From positions 1 through 64,000 of the forward strand of contig NZ_FPJO01000006.1 of assembly GCF_900119365.1 (NCBI RefSeq): a stretch of 64,000 nucleotides of DNA, given 5' to 3'. The notes beneath the pieces were generated by a model that was not told the DNA's origin, searched no databases, and worked only from the letters and a program-made list of their open reading frames with translations. Shown one piece after another: positions 63,006-64,000 of this stretch. The position numbers and the translations under genes were made by a program. Source of the stretch: Streptomyces atratus. GTDB lineage: Bacteria > Actinomycetota > Actinomycetes > Streptomycetales > Streptomycetaceae. How positions within the stretch are numbered: position 1 is the stretch's first letter; the number at the start of each line of letters is the position of its first letter.

Positions 63006-63501
63006 GGGCCGAGCATACGAGACACCGCCGTCGGACCCCTGAAGCCCCGCGTCCCGTCGCCAAGCCCTTCCGAGCCGGCATGCCAGGCTCGAGCACAAGG
63101 CTTTCATCAAGCCTCAGTGAGACACCGCCACCCTCACGCATCACCTGACCCACAACTCTTGACAATTGTTCCCCGGCGCACCGGCCCCAAAACCGCTGGG
63201 CATCCACCACGCCGCCGACTGGACCGCCATCGTCATCGCCCACCTCGACGGCCCACACCTCGACCTCTCCCCCGCCTCCGGCGACGCCGGGCAGACATGG
63301 GCGCTCCTGGACGAGCTCACCTCCAGCCCCGCCCCGGCGCCGTACGCCGCGACGGTGAGCACCACACCGTCCACCACGGCGGCCCTACACGGCTGGGACG
63401 AACTACGCAGCGATGTCGGCGCAGATCGTGTCCGGCACGTGCACCGGGGCAGGTGAGACCACCCCGGTGCCGACAAGACTCTGCTGCGGTGGCGGTGCGT
63501 T
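63006..63501. other. No confident gene
   Basis: A plus-strand reading at 63166-63456 (HHAADWTAIVIAHLDGPHLD, TWALLDELTSSPAPAPY) looks partly protein-like but lacks a clear start. It may be a gene fragment. Confidence 0.3.
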
Positions 63502-63921
63502 TCAGCGGACCGTCACGTTGAAGACCGGCGAGGCCGTGGTGCCGCTGACGATGCGCAGGTCGTTCTTGCCCTTCAGCCCGAGCTTGACGCCGAGTGAGTA
63601 GGAGCCGTCCCGCGAGATGTTCGTGGATGCGGGCAGGCTGACCCACTTGCCGTGCTGCTTCTGCTGAAGGGTCACCTTGCTGCCCGCCTTGAGACCAGTG
63701 GTCCGGCCCGTGACGCGGAACAGTTGCCAGGCGCGGACGGAGGACACCGACGGTTTTGCCGTGATGTCGGCCTTGGCGAGCACGGCCTTCTGCGCGACGA
63801 CCGGGGTTGCAGTGTCCGTAGCCGGGGTGGCTGCCATTGCGGTGCCCGCGAGGGCAAGGGAGGCCGCGCCGAGGACACCGACGACGGCAATACGCAGGGA
63901 GCGCCGTTTCGAGACCATCAC
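63502..63921 (-). CDS. Small secreted protein
   Basis: About 139 residues. Signal peptide (RSLRIAVVGVLGAASLALAG, cleavage near AMA). The mature part of about 110 residues ends in a beta-rich domain (LFRVTGRTTGLKAGSKVTLQ, YSLGVKLGLKGKNDLRIVSG, SPVFNVTVR), resembling the stalk/Ig-like domain of Streptomyces surface proteins. GTG 63921 has AAAGGGG at seven bases; ATG 63918 is also possible. Monocistronic. Function unknown. Confidence 0.7.
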   Translation of the reverse strand: MMVSKRRSLRIAVVGVLGAASLALAGTAMAATPATDTATPVVAQKAVLAKADITAKPSVSSVRAWQLFRVTGRTTGLKAGSKVTLQQKQHGKWVSLPASTNISRDGSYSLGVKLGLKGKNDLRIVSGTTASPVFNVTVR

Positions 63922-64000
63922 AGATCTGCCCCTTTCGATGTTGAGAACAACCTTTCGCGCCAAAGGGCACCTACATACCGATTGGCGTAGTCACTAGAAA

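Overview
The window is high-GC (about 70%) actinomycete DNA, most likely Streptomyces. Evidence: frequent GTG starts, short intergenic gaps, and families typical of the genus, namely a SpoIIE/GAF/HATPase regulator, a WD40 serine/threonine kinase, a glutamate-oxidase-like flavoenzyme, a sortase-E-type wall protein and a NACHT ATPase. No rRNA, tRNA, CRISPR array or replication origin was seen. The many truncated transposases and gene stubs (IS3, IS256, IS5, IS6, IS110, ISAzo13, IS630, rve and TniB types) suggest a chromosome arm or another accessory zone.

Layout. 0-5.4 kb: truncated IS3, a WD40 Ser/Thr kinase, an IS256 stub and a decayed UvrD-like helicase. 6-11.6 kb: a glycoside-use locus with GH36 alpha-galactosidase, MFS transporter, TetR repressor and GH1 beta-glucosidase; near-identical 21-bp palindromes precede both hydrolase genes. 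11.8-17.8 kb: SpoIIE switch protein and a small secreted DUF3761-type protein among transposase, HNH and glycosyltransferase debris. 17.8-23.8 kb: AraC-type regulator, wall-anchored protein overlapping a membrane NACHT ATPase, and a secreted protein. 24.2-29.7 kb (minus strand): a three-gene operon of DyP peroxidase, L-glutamate-oxidase-like flavoenzyme and ThDP-dependent 2-oxoacid decarboxylase. 30.5-34.3 kb: Baeyer-Villiger monooxygenase divergent from a lipoprotein lactonase-like beta-propeller, then a TetR gene. 34.3-47.7 kb: hydrolases, a truncated IS3, NmrA-like/membrane/MarR genes, two methyltransferases, a beta-lactamase-fold hydrolase and a divergent TetR pair with twin operators. 47.7-51.7 kb: a frameshifted HIT operon, a lipase-like hydrolase and an SDR. 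51.8-57.8 kb: a SorC-controlled sugar or polyol locus with transporter, regulator, class II aldolase, 2-hydroxyacid dehydrogenase and FGGY kinase. 58.1-64 kb: nitrilase and VOC protein between IS5-type ends, three unassigned proteins and a small secreted protein.

How genes work together. In the 24-30 kb operon the flavoenzyme should make a 2-oxoacid, ammonia and H2O2; the decarboxylase can consume the 2-oxoacid and the peroxidase the H2O2. In the galactosidase/glucosidase locus the TetR protein probably represses both hydrolase promoters and the co-transcribed transporter. In the SorC locus two minus-strand promoters share a 33-bp motif. The monooxygenase/lactonase pair fits ketone to lactone to hydroxyacid. 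Functional assignments rest on motifs read by eye, without database searches.
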